64,000 nucleotides of DNA from Bradyrhizobium lablabi (GCF_018129385.1 NZ_JAFCLN010000001.1:186001-250000); one strand, 5' to 3'; shown: positions 16,690-25,093, counted from the stretch's first letter. The notes: generated from the sequence alone by a model not told the origin. Translations and numbers: made by a program.

Positions 16690-17441
16690 GCGGCTTGCTC
16701 CTTGTCTTCGATTGGCGATGACTTGTTTTGCGCGAGCCTGGCGAACGGACAGCCGCCGGCGGCTTCGTTGTCGTCGTGCAGAAAATATTGCTGGTATTCG
16801 CGTCCGTCGGCCGCGCCGTAGCGTCCGAGCAGTGGCGATGGACTGGCGCTGTCATAGGGAATGAGGCGCTTGCGGACTTCGGCAAAGGCGGCGGTGGCGG
16901 CTTTCTCGGTGCCGAGAATTTTCTCGAAGACCCAGCGCGGCTGAAAGGTCAGCATGAACGTGCTGGATCGCCGGCTTTGCCGCATCACATGCGCGGGCGT
17001 CGAGCACACCACGAAGATCGGCTCGCCCGCGAACGAGAACTCCCACATCGGATGATCGATCTGTTCGGGGATTTCCGCCGGCCACGGGCGCTTGTCCAGC
17101 CGGGCAAGCTCGTCAAGGGTGAGCCACATCTTGCGGTGATAGGCATCCAGCGTCTGAACCGGGCGCGGACGGGTGAAAACGACCAGCGATGTGTTGGGAC
17201 CGAACGAGCGAGCTTGCGAAACGTAATGTCCGAGCTGGCCACCGAGGATTTCGAGATCGTAGGGGTCGAGAAACAGGTATCGCAGTTGATCGAGGCGATG
17301 ACCGGTGACGCCGAACACGCAAGGGAAGGGGCGGGATTCGCTGCTCATCTGCGCTTCGAATTCCGAGAACATCACGCTTTGCCAACTGCTCACCGGAAAG
17401 CTCGACGCGATCTCTGCCTTTCTCAGATACAAGCAATCCAT
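16686..17441 (-). CDS. YqcI/YcgG-family protein, GntA-like heme-dependent N-hydroxylase family
   Basis: The 251-aa protein follows the YqcI/YcgG pattern closely: FPCVFG near residue 40, MWLTLDELARLDKRPWP near 125, then WEFSFAGEPIFVVCSTPAH, MRQSRRSSTFMLTFQPRWVF and the ending RYGAADGREYQQYFLHDDN. A studied member, GntA, is a heme enzyme that hydroxylates a guanidino nitrogen in guanitoxin biosynthesis. Heme binding here is inferred from family. The start has a GAGGGGG site. Flanked by an MFS exporter (15-bp gap) and a cupin (4-bp overlap), it probably acts on a small amine or guanidine. Confidence 0.85.
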   Translation of the reverse strand: MDCLYLRKAEIASSFPVSSWQSVMFSEFEAQMSSESRPFPCVFGVTGHRLDQLRYLFLDPYDLEILGGQLGHYVSQARSFGPNTSLVVFTRPRPVQTLDAYHRKMWLTLDELARLDKRPWPAEIPEQIDHPMWEFSFAGEPIFVVCSTPAHVMRQSRRSSTFMLTFQPRWVFEKILGTEKAATAAFAEVRKRLIPYDSASPSPLLGRYGAADGREYQQYFLHDDNEAAGGCPFARLAQNKSSPIEDKEQAA

Positions 17442-17456
17442 GACGCCCCCTCAGCG

Positions 17457-18746
17457 CTACGTACCAACGATCAATTTTCTTCTCATCATTAATGGACCGG
17501 CGATGCCGGGCAGCGACATCAGGAGCAGGAGCGCGATAAGCGTGGTGTAGCCGGCATCACCAATCACGGCTGCTCCCTGTGCGGCATCGCCTGCGCCGAA
17601 CCGGCCCGCGGCGAGCATTGCGAAGCCGATGACGGGTTGCGCAAGACCTGCGAAAATTCCGGCAGCGGTGGTGTTTACCGATGCGCCGACACCGATCAGA
17701 TCGGTGGTGTAGAGGCGCTTGGTGCATTTCAGCACCAGCGGAACGGTTCCGCCGGCCACCAACCCGAGCACCGTGAAAACGATGGTGACGTACACAAGGC
17801 CAAGGGCATGAGCGATGGGCGGCAGCAGCATCGCGATCAACACCATCCGCAACAGGCAGATGCGGATCAAGGCGGTGTCGAGGGCTGCCGCGGCGCGATC
17901 GGCGGCGTGACCGAGGAAGATCGATCCTGCGGCATTGCCGATCATGAAGGCGAGGAGGGGTGTGGCGGCGGCCGACGGCGAGATGCCGAAGAAGTGCGCC
18001 ACCATCGGAATGCCCCACACGCCGGACAAGGTCGTCACCACGGCGAAGTGGGACGCGAATGTCATGGCGCAGCCCCAGTTGGCCATATGGGCCAGCGATT
18101 GGCGCGCAGCAGCAAGAACGCCTCGCAAGGTCTTGTTGCTGTGGGAATCCGGATCAGGTTTGAGCGCGAGCTTGGCGAAGGCCAGATTGACGAGGCCGAC
18201 GCATGCGATGACCAGGAAGCAGGCACGCCAGCCGAAGCCGGTAACCGCGGCGGCCAGCGGCGTGGTCGCAATGACGCCGCCGACATAGCCCGACACTTGC
18301 GAGATACCCGACATCACCCCGAAACGCTCGTCGGCAAAGCTCTGCGCGACCAGCTTGAGCAGCGCCGTGAACATCAGCGCGTCGCCGCAGGCAATCACCA
18401 GCCGGGCGGCAAAGACGTCGAGCAGGTTCGGCGAGAGAGCAAAGGCGGCGCTGCCCAGCGACGATGCCGCCATGCTGGCGAGAACCACGCGCTTGACGCC
18501 GTAGCGGTCGACCAGAAGCCCCGCCGGGATCTGCATCAGGGTGTATCCCCAGAAATAGCTGGAGGCGAGCATGGCAACGCCGGCGGCATCGGTTTCGAAG
18601 TCGGCCATGAAGCTGAGGCTGACCGATTGCGGCGACACGCGTTGCAGGAAGGCGATGGCATAGGCGATCGCCACCGCCGCCCATGCCAGATAGGCGCGAT
18701 CGGCAAACCGGGTGACGGGCGCAAGTACTGCCGGTTGTACGGGCAT
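17457..18746 (-). CDS. Major facilitator superfamily transporter
   Basis: A 429-aa protein with about twelve hydrophobic helices. The MFS loop 2-3 motif appears as GLLVDRYGVKRVVLASM near residue 80, and the helix-4 arginine in AARLVIACGDALMF. The ATG at 18746 was chosen because the longer frame adds a basic, non-hydrophobic leader unlike a transporter start. It lies between a GNAT gene (5-bp gap) and the GntA-like gene, so it likely exports or imports the pathway's product or substrate. Confidence 0.87.
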   Translation of the reverse strand: MPVQPAVLAPVTRFADRAYLAWAAVAIAYAIAFLQRVSPQSVSLSFMADFETDAAGVAMLASSYFWGYTLMQIPAGLLVDRYGVKRVVLASMAASSLGSAAFALSPNLLDVFAARLVIACGDALMFTALLKLVAQSFADERFGVMSGISQVSGYVGGVIATTPLAAAVTGFGWRACFLVIACVGLVNLAFAKLALKPDPDSHSNKTLRGVLAAARQSLAHMANWGCAMTFASHFAVVTTLSGVWGIPMVAHFFGISPSAAATPLLAFMIGNAAGSIFLGHAADRAAAALDTALIRICLLRMVLIAMLLPPIAHALGLVYVTIVFTVLGLVAGGTVPLVLKCTKRLYTTDLIGVGASVNTTAAGIFAGLAQPVIGFAMLAAGRFGAGDAAQGAAVIGDAGYTTLIALLLLMSLPGIAGPLMMRRKLIVGT

Positions 18747-18751
18747 CGGCG

Positions 18752-19486
18752 TCACACCCTCGCATATCCGACGGAGAACAGGGCGTCCGCGGAATTCGGG
18801 ATCACCCGGGACATGGCGGCATCGACCAGGGAAGCTGCGCCGCGATAGGCCTGCCGGTGATGCTTGATGTGGCCGTAGGCGCCGCGCATGATCATCTCCG
18901 GCACCTCGAGCGATTTGCCCGGATAAAGCGCGCCGCACATTTCAACGCAGGCTGCCTGGAGCGCAGGATGCTCGGCATCATCGAGCAGCGATGGCGTCAC
19001 CTTTTCGCAGATCTTTGCGTTGGCCGCCCACACGATGGGATTGCGCGTCCGCCATCCGTAGAGGACGCCGTTGTCGCCATGCTCGGCGGCGCCGGAGCAT
19101 TTGAGCACTTCGGAGGTGAAGAAGCCGTAGAGCCCGCGGCCCTGATGGGCGGGGAGCACTTCCGTGCCACTGCGGTAAATGGCGGGCTCGCCGGCAATCC
19201 GCATGATCCGGTACGCGGAGAACGCGACCAGCCCGGCGGTGTCATGGACCAGGATGAGGCTGTAGCTGGGATCGAAGGGAGATGACTCGGCGGTCCAATG
19301 CGGCTCGGTCGCCTTCCAGTTGACGGCGATGATGCCGTTCATCGCATCCATCAGCGATTGCCTGTCCGAAAGGTCGATACGCGAGGCGTCCGGAAAGCTG
19401 TGGACCGTGTAGTCTGCCCAAGGCGAGGGAATGCTCTGGTATCGGCCGCCCAGATTTTGCAACACGGCAAAACTCCCGCTAACCAT
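18752..19486 (-). CDS. GNAT-type acyltransferase
   Basis: A 244-aa protein whose acetyl-CoA loop reads VLPAHQGRGLYGFFTSEVLK near residue 110 (the Q-x-x-G-x-G/A form). A long C-terminal extension beyond the GNAT core (VEMCGALYPGKSLEVPEMIMRGAYGHIKHHRQAY) is unusual. It is the first gene of the operon with the MFS, GntA-like and cupin genes. No clear ribosome site precedes the chosen ATG, and only 44 bp separate it from the divergent GlxA-type regulator, so the message may be leaderless. The acyl acceptor is unknown. Confidence 0.75.
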   Translation of the reverse strand: MVSGSFAVLQNLGGRYQSIPSPWADYTVHSFPDASRIDLSDRQSLMDAMNGIIAVNWKATEPHWTAESSPFDPSYSLILVHDTAGLVAFSAYRIMRIAGEPAIYRSGTEVLPAHQGRGLYGFFTSEVLKCSGAAEHGDNGVLYGWRTRNPIVWAANAKICEKVTPSLLDDAEHPALQAACVEMCGALYPGKSLEVPEMIMRGAYGHIKHHRQAYRGAASLVDAAMSRVIPNSADALFSVGYARV

Positions 19487-19530
19487 CGCAAAAACTGTAC
19501 AGGCGCCGGCGGAATAGCTTAAAGGACAAT

Positions 19531-20547
19531 ATGCCCTCGAAATCTGCCAAGCCCCGCCGTGCTGACTTGAGCGAGCAGGCTTCGACGCGCCGCATCGCCA
19601 TCGTCGCCTTTCCCGGTGTGACGCTGCTCGACATCTCAGGTCCCGCACAGGTATTTGCGGAGCTGGAGGCGATCGAACTGCCGGCGCCGGGCTATTCCCT
19701 GTCCTATCTGTCGACGTCGGGCGGATTGGTCGTCACCGACGTCGGCATGATGATCGATACGGCGCCGATCGATAGCGTCCGGCCGCACCAGGTCGACACC
19801 CTCGTAATCCCCGGCGGTCCCGGCATCTGGGAGATGCGCAAGGACGCCGCGCTGATGAAGTGGATTTCGCAGGTCCAGCCCAAGGCCCGTCGCATTGCAT
19901 CGGTGTGCCTCGGCGCATTCGCGCTGGCCTGGACCGGCGCCCTCGATGGCAAGCGCGCGGCGACCCATTGGCGCTATTGCCCGCGCCTGCAAGACAGCTT
20001 TCCAAACGTCCGGGTCGAGCCCGATGCGATCTTCGTCAAGGACGGGCGGGTATGGTCGTCCGCCGGCGTCAGCGCCGGCATCGACCTTGCGCTTGCAATC
20101 GTCGAGGAGGATTTCGGCCACACCACGGCGCTGGACGTGGCGCGGCGGCTGGTGGTGTTCCTGAAGCGCCCCGGCGGCCAGAGCCAGTTCTCGACCATTC
20201 TTGCGGCGCAGGCTTCCGATGTCGAAGGCCGCTTCAGCGAACTGCATGCCTGGATCATTGAGAACATTGCGAGCGACTTGCGGGTCGATGTGCTCGCCGC
20301 CAAGGCCGGCATGACGCCGAGGACGTTTGCCCGCGCCTATAGCAGCCGTACCGGCATGACGCCGGCCAGCGGGGTCGAGGCGCTGCGCGTCGAGACCGCG
20401 CGGCTGCTGCTCGAGAGCGGGCAGGTCGGCGGCGTGGTCGAGGTGGCCAAGCGTGCAGGCTTTGGCGACGACGAGCGGATGCGGAGGGCGTTTCTGCGGC
20501 ACCTTGGCGTTTCGCCCTCGGAATATCGAAGCCGTTTTTCCGGCTGA
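19531..20547 (+). CDS. GlxA-family transcriptional regulator (DJ-1/PfpI domain plus AraC HTH)
   Basis: The 338-aa protein has an N-terminal class-I amidotransferase-like domain (RRIAIVAFPGVTLLDISGPAQVF; nucleophile-elbow-like RIASVCLGAFALA near residue 125) and a C-terminal AraC double HTH (DVLAAKAGMTPRTFARAYSSRTGM and GGVVEVAKRAGFGDDERMRRAF). Such regulators often sense small metabolites and activate the adjacent operon. It is divergent from the GNAT-MFS-GntA-cupin operon with starts 44 bp apart, making that operon its most likely target. The start has an AAAGGA site. Confidence 0.9.
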   Translation: MPSKSAKPRRADLSEQASTRRIAIVAFPGVTLLDISGPAQVFAELEAIELPAPGYSLSYLSTSGGLVVTDVGMMIDTAPIDSVRPHQVDTLVIPGGPGIWEMRKDAALMKWISQVQPKARRIASVCLGAFALAWTGALDGKRAATHWRYCPRLQDSFPNVRVEPDAIFVKDGRVWSSAGVSAGIDLALAIVEEDFGHTTALDVARRLVVFLKRPGGQSQFSTILAAQASDVEGRFSELHAWIIENIASDLRVDVLAAKAGMTPRTFARAYSSRTGMTPASGVEALRVETARLLLESGQVGGVVEVAKRAGFGDDERMRRAFLRHLGVSPSEYRSRFSG

Positions 20548-20685
20548 GAGGTGCTTGCCGCGGCATGCGCCAGGATCGTACCGGCCTGCATTTACCGACT
20601 TTGGAAATTCGATGCTTCACAGCCGCCGCGTGGCAGCTAATGTGCGCTCCAAACAAAACCCGAAGGATGCAGGGAGCTACGCACC

Positions 20686-21819
20686 ATGAATGACGGGACC
20701 CCGATTAGGCCGGCGCGGAATGTCGAACTCGGCGCCAGCGGCGAGGAATTCCAGAACCTGCACGAATTCGTTCGCAAGGCGCGCGCCAGGCTCAACCAGA
20801 ATGCGTGGGATTATATCGTCGGGGCGTCCGAGACCGAAACCACCATGCGGCGCAACCGGATGTCGCTGGATGAAATCGCGTTCCGTCCACGCGTGCTGCG
20901 CAACGTCGCCCGCGTCGACGCCTCGGTGGAAGCCTTTGGTCGAAAAATGCGCTTGCCGGTATTTATCGCGCCGGTCGGCGCGCTCGAGATTTTTGATCCC
21001 AACTCCGGTGCCGCAGTTGCGCGCGGTGCCGGCAGCTTCGGCGCAGGTCACATGCTGAGCTCGGTATCGGAGCCGGGCCTGGAGAAGACGGCACAGGCCG
21101 CGCCCGATGCGCTTCGCATGTACCAGCTCTATGTGCGCGGCGACGACGCCTTCGTGGAAGACGTGGTCAGCCGCAGCATCGCCAACGGATATTCGGCCTT
21201 TTGCCTGACGGTCGATACAGCCCATTACAGCCGGCGCGAGCGCGATATTGCCAAGCGCTATGTGCGCGAGAGCCGCATCCGCGCCACCGGCGGCGATTTC
21301 CAGAAGGGGCTGGAGTGGCGTACGGTGAAGTTGATCAAGGACAAGTACAAGACACCGCTGATCATCAAGGGCATCGCCACCGCGGAAGATGCGAAGATTG
21401 CACTCGACCACGGCGTCGACTGGATCTACGTATCGAACCACGGCGGACGCCAGCTCGATCACGGTCGCGGCGCGATGCATGTACTGCCGGAAATCGTCGA
21501 CGCCGTTGCCGGGCGCGCCAAGATCATGGTCGACGGCTCGTTCTGCCGCGGGACCGATATCGTGAAGGCCATCGCCTCGGGCGCCGATCTCGTCGGCATC
21601 GGCCGCCTACAGTGCTGGGCGCTCGCTGCTGGCGGCGAGGAAGGCATCGTTCGGATGCTGGAGTTGCTCGAGGATGAAGTGATCCGTTGCCTCGGCCTGC
21701 TCGGCGTCACCAGTTTCGCTGAACTCGACAGGTCCTATCTGCATCCGGCAACGGCAACTAATCCGCCGAGCGTGTTCAGCGCCTTTCCGTTGCTTGATAT
21801 CGAACCCTATCGATATTGA
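20686..21819 (+). CDS. FMN-dependent alpha-hydroxy-acid oxidizing protein
   Basis: A 377-aa TIM-barrel flavoprotein of the glycolate/lactate oxidase family. The active-site signature SNHGGRQLDHGR holds the catalytic His and Arg (~residue 255); FMN-binding residues lie in FIAPVGALEIFDP and VDGSFCRGTDIVKAIASGADLVGIGR. The substrate class (lactate, mandelate, glycolate) cannot be decided. It follows the GlxA-type gene after 138 bp and may be separately transcribed, but could belong to the same metabolic context. Confidence 0.87.
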   Translation: MNDGTPIRPARNVELGASGEEFQNLHEFVRKARARLNQNAWDYIVGASETETTMRRNRMSLDEIAFRPRVLRNVARVDASVEAFGRKMRLPVFIAPVGALEIFDPNSGAAVARGAGSFGAGHMLSSVSEPGLEKTAQAAPDALRMYQLYVRGDDAFVEDVVSRSIANGYSAFCLTVDTAHYSRRERDIAKRYVRESRIRATGGDFQKGLEWRTVKLIKDKYKTPLIIKGIATAEDAKIALDHGVDWIYVSNHGGRQLDHGRGAMHVLPEIVDAVAGRAKIMVDGSFCRGTDIVKAIASGADLVGIGRLQCWALAAGGEEGIVRMLELLEDEVIRCLGLLGVTSFAELDRSYLHPATATNPPSVFSAFPLLDIEPYRY

Positions 21820-22126
21820 TACGGGATCTGCCTCGTCGCGAGAAAGCTCTCCTCGGAGTCGCAGGGTGCGCGATGATAGGTCAGCAGATCGAGACCATGT
21901 GGCGCGGCCCGATCAGGGCTAGCCGCATCGAGATGCCATATTCCTGACATCATTGGAATCCGTCCGCCTTAGCGGCATCCGCTGGAGTTGAAAGCGGAAA
22001 TTGCCTTGGGGATGGCCGGCTGACGAGGACGCGTTGCCGCTGGGGCCAACAAGTTCCATCGGATCGTCCCGAAAATGCGCCAAGCCCAAACGTTTTTGGC
22101 CACATTCGAAAACGACCATCATGGCC

Positions 22127-22237
22127 ATGAAAACGTTGGCCGTTATCTCACTCCTGGCGCTGCTCACGATTTCGGGCGCTGCCTATACGGACCAGTTGCT
22201 GACAAGCGAGCAACGGGCGGCTCAACGCGTGCATTGA
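22127..22237 (+). CDS. Possible 36-aa secreted/membrane peptide
   Basis: The frame begins MKTLAVISLLALLTISG, a signal-peptide or transmembrane-like start, and ends in a short polar tail. The ribosome site is poor. A possible small secreted peptide, but could be chance. Confidence 0.3.
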   Translation: MKTLAVISLLALLTISGAAYTDQLLTSEQRAAQRVH

Positions 22238-22285
22238 CGCTAGCCGTGGGGGCCGGCGTTTCGAAGTGAACCTTGGGGACGAGCA

Positions 22286-22375
22286 ATGCTTTCCGTTGAT
22301 CAATTTCTCCGACTTGTCAGCGTGCCGGCGGTTTTCCTGGCCTTTCTTATCGCAACACAGATTTCGGGCGGCTGA
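22286..22375 (+). CDS. Possible 29-aa membrane peptide
   Basis: The frame reads MLSVDQFLRLVSVPAVFLAF and then LIATQISGG, one hydrophobic helix. A GGGGACGAG sequence lies just before the ATG and could serve as ribosome site. Too short for certainty. Confidence 0.35.
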   Translation: MLSVDQFLRLVSVPAVFLAFLIATQISGG

Positions 22376-22490
22376 CGCTTCGGCAATCTGACATCGCCGT
22401 TTCCGCCTCGAAATCGGCTTCCCCTGCGCTCAATACGGCGCAGACAGCGTGCGGAAATATGCTAACGTCCCTCCATTCTGGAGGGCCATC

Positions 22491-22844
22491 ATGATTGAAC
22501 CGAAGTTGGAAGTTCCGGCGGAATTGCGCGATCTGGCCGAAAAGACCATCGACCAGGCGGAAAAGGCGTTCGGCATGTTTTTCGATGCCGCCGCCAAATC
22601 GATGGCCACGGTGCCGAGCCCCGGCACGGAAATCTCGAAGCAGGCGCTCGCCTTCACCGAGCAGAACATGAAGGCCGCATTCGAGCATGCGCGCAAGCTG
22701 GTGCAAGCTACCGACCTTCAGGAAGCGATGCGGATACAGTCGGAGTTTCTGCGCAGCCAGTTCACCAATGCCGGCGAGCACATGCGCACCATCACGGGCA
22801 ACGCGATGTCGGCTGCGAAGGATGCCTCAAAGGGCAAGTTCTAG
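22491..22844 (+). CDS. Phasin family protein
   Basis: A 117-aa, almost wholly helical amphipathic protein (KTIDQAEKAFGMFFDAAAKSM; AFTEQNMKAAFEHARKLVQATDLQEA) matching the phasin family that coats polyhydroxyalkanoate granules. The ATG at 22491 follows a clean GGAGG site at 7 nt; a longer frame to 22449 has none. The TAG stop lies inside the left end of a dispersed palindromic repeat, so the repeat has defined the C-terminus. Confidence 0.85.
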   Translation: MIEPKLEVPAELRDLAEKTIDQAEKAFGMFFDAAAKSMATVPSPGTEISKQALAFTEQNMKAAFEHARKLVQATDLQEAMRIQSEFLRSQFTNAGEHMRTITGNAMSAAKDASKGKF

Positions 22845-22944
22845 AGCAGGATGACTTTTCTTCGAATCGTCATCCCGCTCTATCTTTTTGTTTGAGCATG
22901 ATCTTTTCGGAAAACCAGTGTCCACTTTTCCGGATCATGCTCTA
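22843..22944. repeat. Dispersed palindromic element, copy 2
   Basis: About 102 bp with the same two hairpins as copy 1 but without the 27-bp insertion. It begins and ends with TAGAGCA/TGCTCTA. The left end overlaps the phasin stop codon and the right end provides the TAG stop of the minus-strand gene at 22942-23202. Confidence 0.87.
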
Positions 22945-23202
22945 ACGCCGCCGCGCGACCGCAACACCGAGCAGGAACGCAACGAACAGGCTCGCGAGCG
23001 GCGCTTCCCGGGTGACGGCGCTGACGGTTGCGAGCACGCCGCCGGGCCGGCGCGATTGCGCAATCGCTTCGCTCAGCCGGTCAACCGCGCTTTTTAACCC
23101 TTCCGAAACGTCGGTGATCGTTCGGGACACGTCGGCGGCCGCATCAATGGCACGTTCGGCCATGCCGGGCTGGAGGGACGGTGCGGGTGTTTCGATGGGC
23201 AT
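22942..23202 (-). CDS. Small membrane-anchored protein, DUF883-like
   Basis: An 86-aa protein with an amphipathic helix (VSRTITDVSEGLKSAVDRLSEAI), then a hydrophobic C-terminal segment LASLFVAFLLGVAVA and final Arg-Arg-Arg. This layout resembles ribosome-associated ElaB/YqjD/DUF883-type inner-membrane proteins, but the match is architectural only. Its stop codon is the last three bases of repeat copy 2. Two copies of a 16-bp direct repeat lie upstream of its start. Confidence 0.6.
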   Translation of the reverse strand: MPIETPAPSLQPGMAERAIDAAADVSRTITDVSEGLKSAVDRLSEAIAQSRRPGGVLATVSAVTREAPLASLFVAFLLGVAVARRR

Positions 23203-23231
23203 CGGTCAATCGCTCGCCTGCTGGGTCAAAC

Positions 23232-23338
23232 GAAGCCGCCGCCTTTGGCTATCCGCGCGTGCGCTTGCTCTGAACAGCGGGTCCAAGACCTTTGGCTATC
23301 CGCGACAGGCGCCGTTATGAACGGCGGGCGGCGGCTTC
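23232..23338. repeat. Inverted and direct repeats upstream of the DUF883-like gene
   Basis: Perfect 12-bp inverted arms GAAGCCGCCGCC (23232-23243) and GGCGGCGGCTTC (23327-23338) enclose ~83 bp. Within this region the 16-bp CCTTTGGCTATCCGCG occurs twice, 48 bp apart (about 23242 and 23289). This may be a small mobile repeat or a regulatory region. Confidence 0.5.
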
Positions 23339-23449
23339 AATCGCGACAACGTGCCGGCGGCAATTTGGTTCCGCATGAGATTTGGCACTTCGTCAGTGGC
23401 ATGGCGCCACCATCGCCGGAAGCGGAACGACGCGTGGCCGAGGCTCGCG

Positions 23450-23635
23450 TTACTTGACGCTGACGAACGCGCCCCAGACCGCGGCGAGACCCGCTCCCAC
23501 CAGGACGATCACCGGGTTGTCGCAGAATACGCCGCCATATCGGCAGACGCTGGAGCTGTAAGAGCCAAGCTCGTGATGGCCGGCGGCGTAGAATATGCCT
23601 GAAAGAACCAGCAGAACGCCAGCAGCGAAGTACAT
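23450..23635 (-). CDS. Small two-helix membrane protein, unknown
   Basis: A 61-aa protein with two hydrophobic segments (residues 1-20 MYFAAGVLLVLSGIFYAAGH and the stretch VIVLVGAGLAAVWGAFV) joined by a loop with two cysteines (SVCRYGGVFCDN) that could form a disulfide in the periplasm. A strong AAGGAGA site precedes the ATG, which supports real translation. No family recognised. Confidence 0.7.
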   Translation of the reverse strand: MYFAAGVLLVLSGIFYAAGHHELGSYSSSVCRYGGVFCDNPVIVLVGAGLAAVWGAFVSVK

Positions 23636-23693
23636 CGGCTGTCTCCTTTGACCTCTGTCCAGTTACCCGAGCTTCGACCAAAATGTCGCGCGC

Positions 23694-23780
23694 TTGACAC
23701 GTCGGGCAAATCAGTGGCACTTCTTCATCGTCGCAAAGATCGCAGCCCGCGCCGGGAAACCGGCAGCGGGTTTTTTCATT
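23694..23780 (+). repeat. Terminator-like repeat family, copy A (diverged)
   Basis: It begins with a TTGACACGTCGGGCAAATCA box and ends in a GC-rich stem followed by T6. About 90 bp, diverged from copies C-F in the middle. Together with the following spacer it fills the non-coding stretch 23636-24055. Confidence 0.7.
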
Positions 23781-23866
23781 TGCGATACTAGCCGACAGCC
23801 GTTTCAACTTGTCGAAGCTGTTTCGTAGCATTTCCGCAGATTTGTTTACGGCGCGTTAAAAATTTG

Positions 23867-23955
23867 GTGTGTCGGGCAAATCAGTGGCATCTCGCCATCA
23901 TTGCAGAGATCATCGGCAGGCCCGCGACAGAGTTTCCGTGGTGGGCTTTTTCCAT
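23867..23955 (+). repeat. Terminator-like repeat family, copy B (diverged)
   Basis: Starts GTGTGTCGGGCAAATCAGTG and ends in a degenerate stem before a short T-run. It is the most diverged of the six copies; the stem bases are changed so pairing is weaker. Confidence 0.65.
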
Positions 23956-24055
23956 CGACCCCGGCTGAACTGGGCGAGAATGTGATGGAGCACTCCTCGC
24001 TCGCGCCGCATTTTTGGGGTCCGGTACGTATCGCGCTTTACCCGGGGGACTCGCG

Positions 24056-24406
24056 ATGAACAAACTGCTGATAGCTACCCTGATCGCAGGGTCTTTCATC
24101 TCATTCCAGGCCAAGGCAGGGGAGCGTGTCGGAGACGCTGCGCTCGGCGCCCTGTCGGGAGCCGTCGTGCTGGGCCCGGTCGGCGCGGTCGCGGGAGCAT
24201 TCGTCGGATATTCGGCAGGACCATCGATCGCCCGCTCATGGGGTCTGCGGCGCTCTGCGTCTTCGCCGCGGGCTCGACGGGCGGCAACGCGCTACAGTTC
24301 GACAACGCAGGTGACGGCAGATGCAAGTTCGCCGCCGCCATCTGCAAGAGCCGCCGAAGCGCGTCCGGCTGCGCGCCGCGCACCGCCCGTTCAGCCGCTC
24401 GAGTAG
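24056..24406 (+). CDS. Glycine-zipper exported protein
   Basis: A 116-aa protein starting MNKLLIATLIAGSFISFQA (signal peptide), then a glycine-zipper segment AALGALSGAVVLGPVGAVAGAFVGYSAG that would insert in a membrane, and a Ser/Pro/Ala/Arg-rich tail with low complexity. A GGGGGA site lies upstream of the ATG. Glycine-zipper proteins often sit in the outer membrane or periplasm. The function is unknown; the gene sits between copies B and C of the repeat. Confidence 0.65.
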   Translation: MNKLLIATLIAGSFISFQAKAGERVGDAALGALSGAVVLGPVGAVAGAFVGYSAGPSIARSWGLRRSASSPRARRAATRYSSTTQVTADASSPPPSARAAEARPAARRAPPVQPLE

Positions 24407-24441
24407 AGCCGGGACGAACACTCGATCGGCGCGTCAAACAA

Positions 24442-24531
24442 TTGACACGTCGGGCAAATCACTGGCATAGCGGCATCATCGCAGAAATCTTCATCGGCCC
24501 GCGCGGAGAAATCCGCCGCGGGCTTTTTCAT
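24442..24531 (+). repeat. Terminator-like repeat family, copy C
   Basis: TTGACACGTCGGGCAAATCA-type start, then the stem GCCCGCGCGGA-GAAA-TCCGCCGCGGGC and a T5 run. The stem with T-tract fits an intrinsic terminator on the plus strand, so it may end transcription of the glycine-zipper gene. Confidence 0.8.
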
Positions 24532-24538
24532 ATGCCTG

Positions 24539-24985
24539 GAGAATTTTCTGACCAATACAAACGCACGGCAGGGCGAGGGCTATAACGACCGACCGCTCGT
24601 GCGGGCATCTCACCCCAGATCCGTGAGATTTCTTCTGAAATACCGAAATCGGCATTGACGCGTCGGGCAAATCAGTGGCATAACGTCATCATCGCAGAAA
24701 TCTTCATCGGGCCCGCGCGGAGAAATCCGCCGCGGGCTTTTTCACGAGCATTTTTCGAATCGGACGACGGCCGCACGTCACGACGCCGCATTCTCCCCAT
24801 GCACCCTGCCTGGGCGTCGTCAGCGCGCCGTCGTCCGAGCCTTTCGGGAAAACGAGTTTTGCCGGCACGCGCGAACGTGCCTGCCGCGGCGTGGCATAAG
24901 GCCAGCGCCGCACGCGGCCCTTCCGGTCGAGGGATACCGGTTCGCGCCGGGAAATGATTGCGCGCAGCGATCATGCCGCACCTTT
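24539..24985 (+). repeat. Extended repeat, copy D (long form)
   Basis: A full-length form of ~450 bp: an upstream part (GAATTTTCTGACC and a GCGATAACGA-like box), the TTGAC-CGTCGGGC core, the terminator-like stem at about 24711-24743, then a region with TCGGACGACGGC / GCCGTCGTCCGA inverted arms and more hairpins. From 24661 onward it aligns with copy F at a constant offset of 3,120 bp; in the last 225 bp I count 8 differences. Confidence 0.85.
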
Positions 24986-25093
24986 GTTTCAAGGAAGGGA
25001 CGCGATGATTGCGGCAATGGCCCGCTCGAACTCGTCCATCGGATCGAGCGTGTGATAGTTCACCCTCAAGACGTGCAAAGGCAGAATTCCTGA
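24986..25093 (+). pseudogene. Fragment of the small gene found upstream of terminase (3' end only)
   Basis: In one frame the sequence reads VHRIERVIVHPQD, matching VVHRIERVIVHPED at the end of the gene at 28189-28482. It directly follows repeat D just as the intact gene follows repeat F. The start and most of the gene are missing, so this is a deletion remnant of a duplicated module. DNA identity is visible over CATCGGATCGAGCG and flanks. Confidence 0.7.

Larger units (their letters stand above)
21820..22490. other. Intergenic stretch with only very small ORFs
   Basis: About 670 bp without a convincing larger gene. It holds two tiny frames (listed separately) that could encode membrane peptides, and otherwise no repeat or RNA structure I could support. 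Confidence 0.4.
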
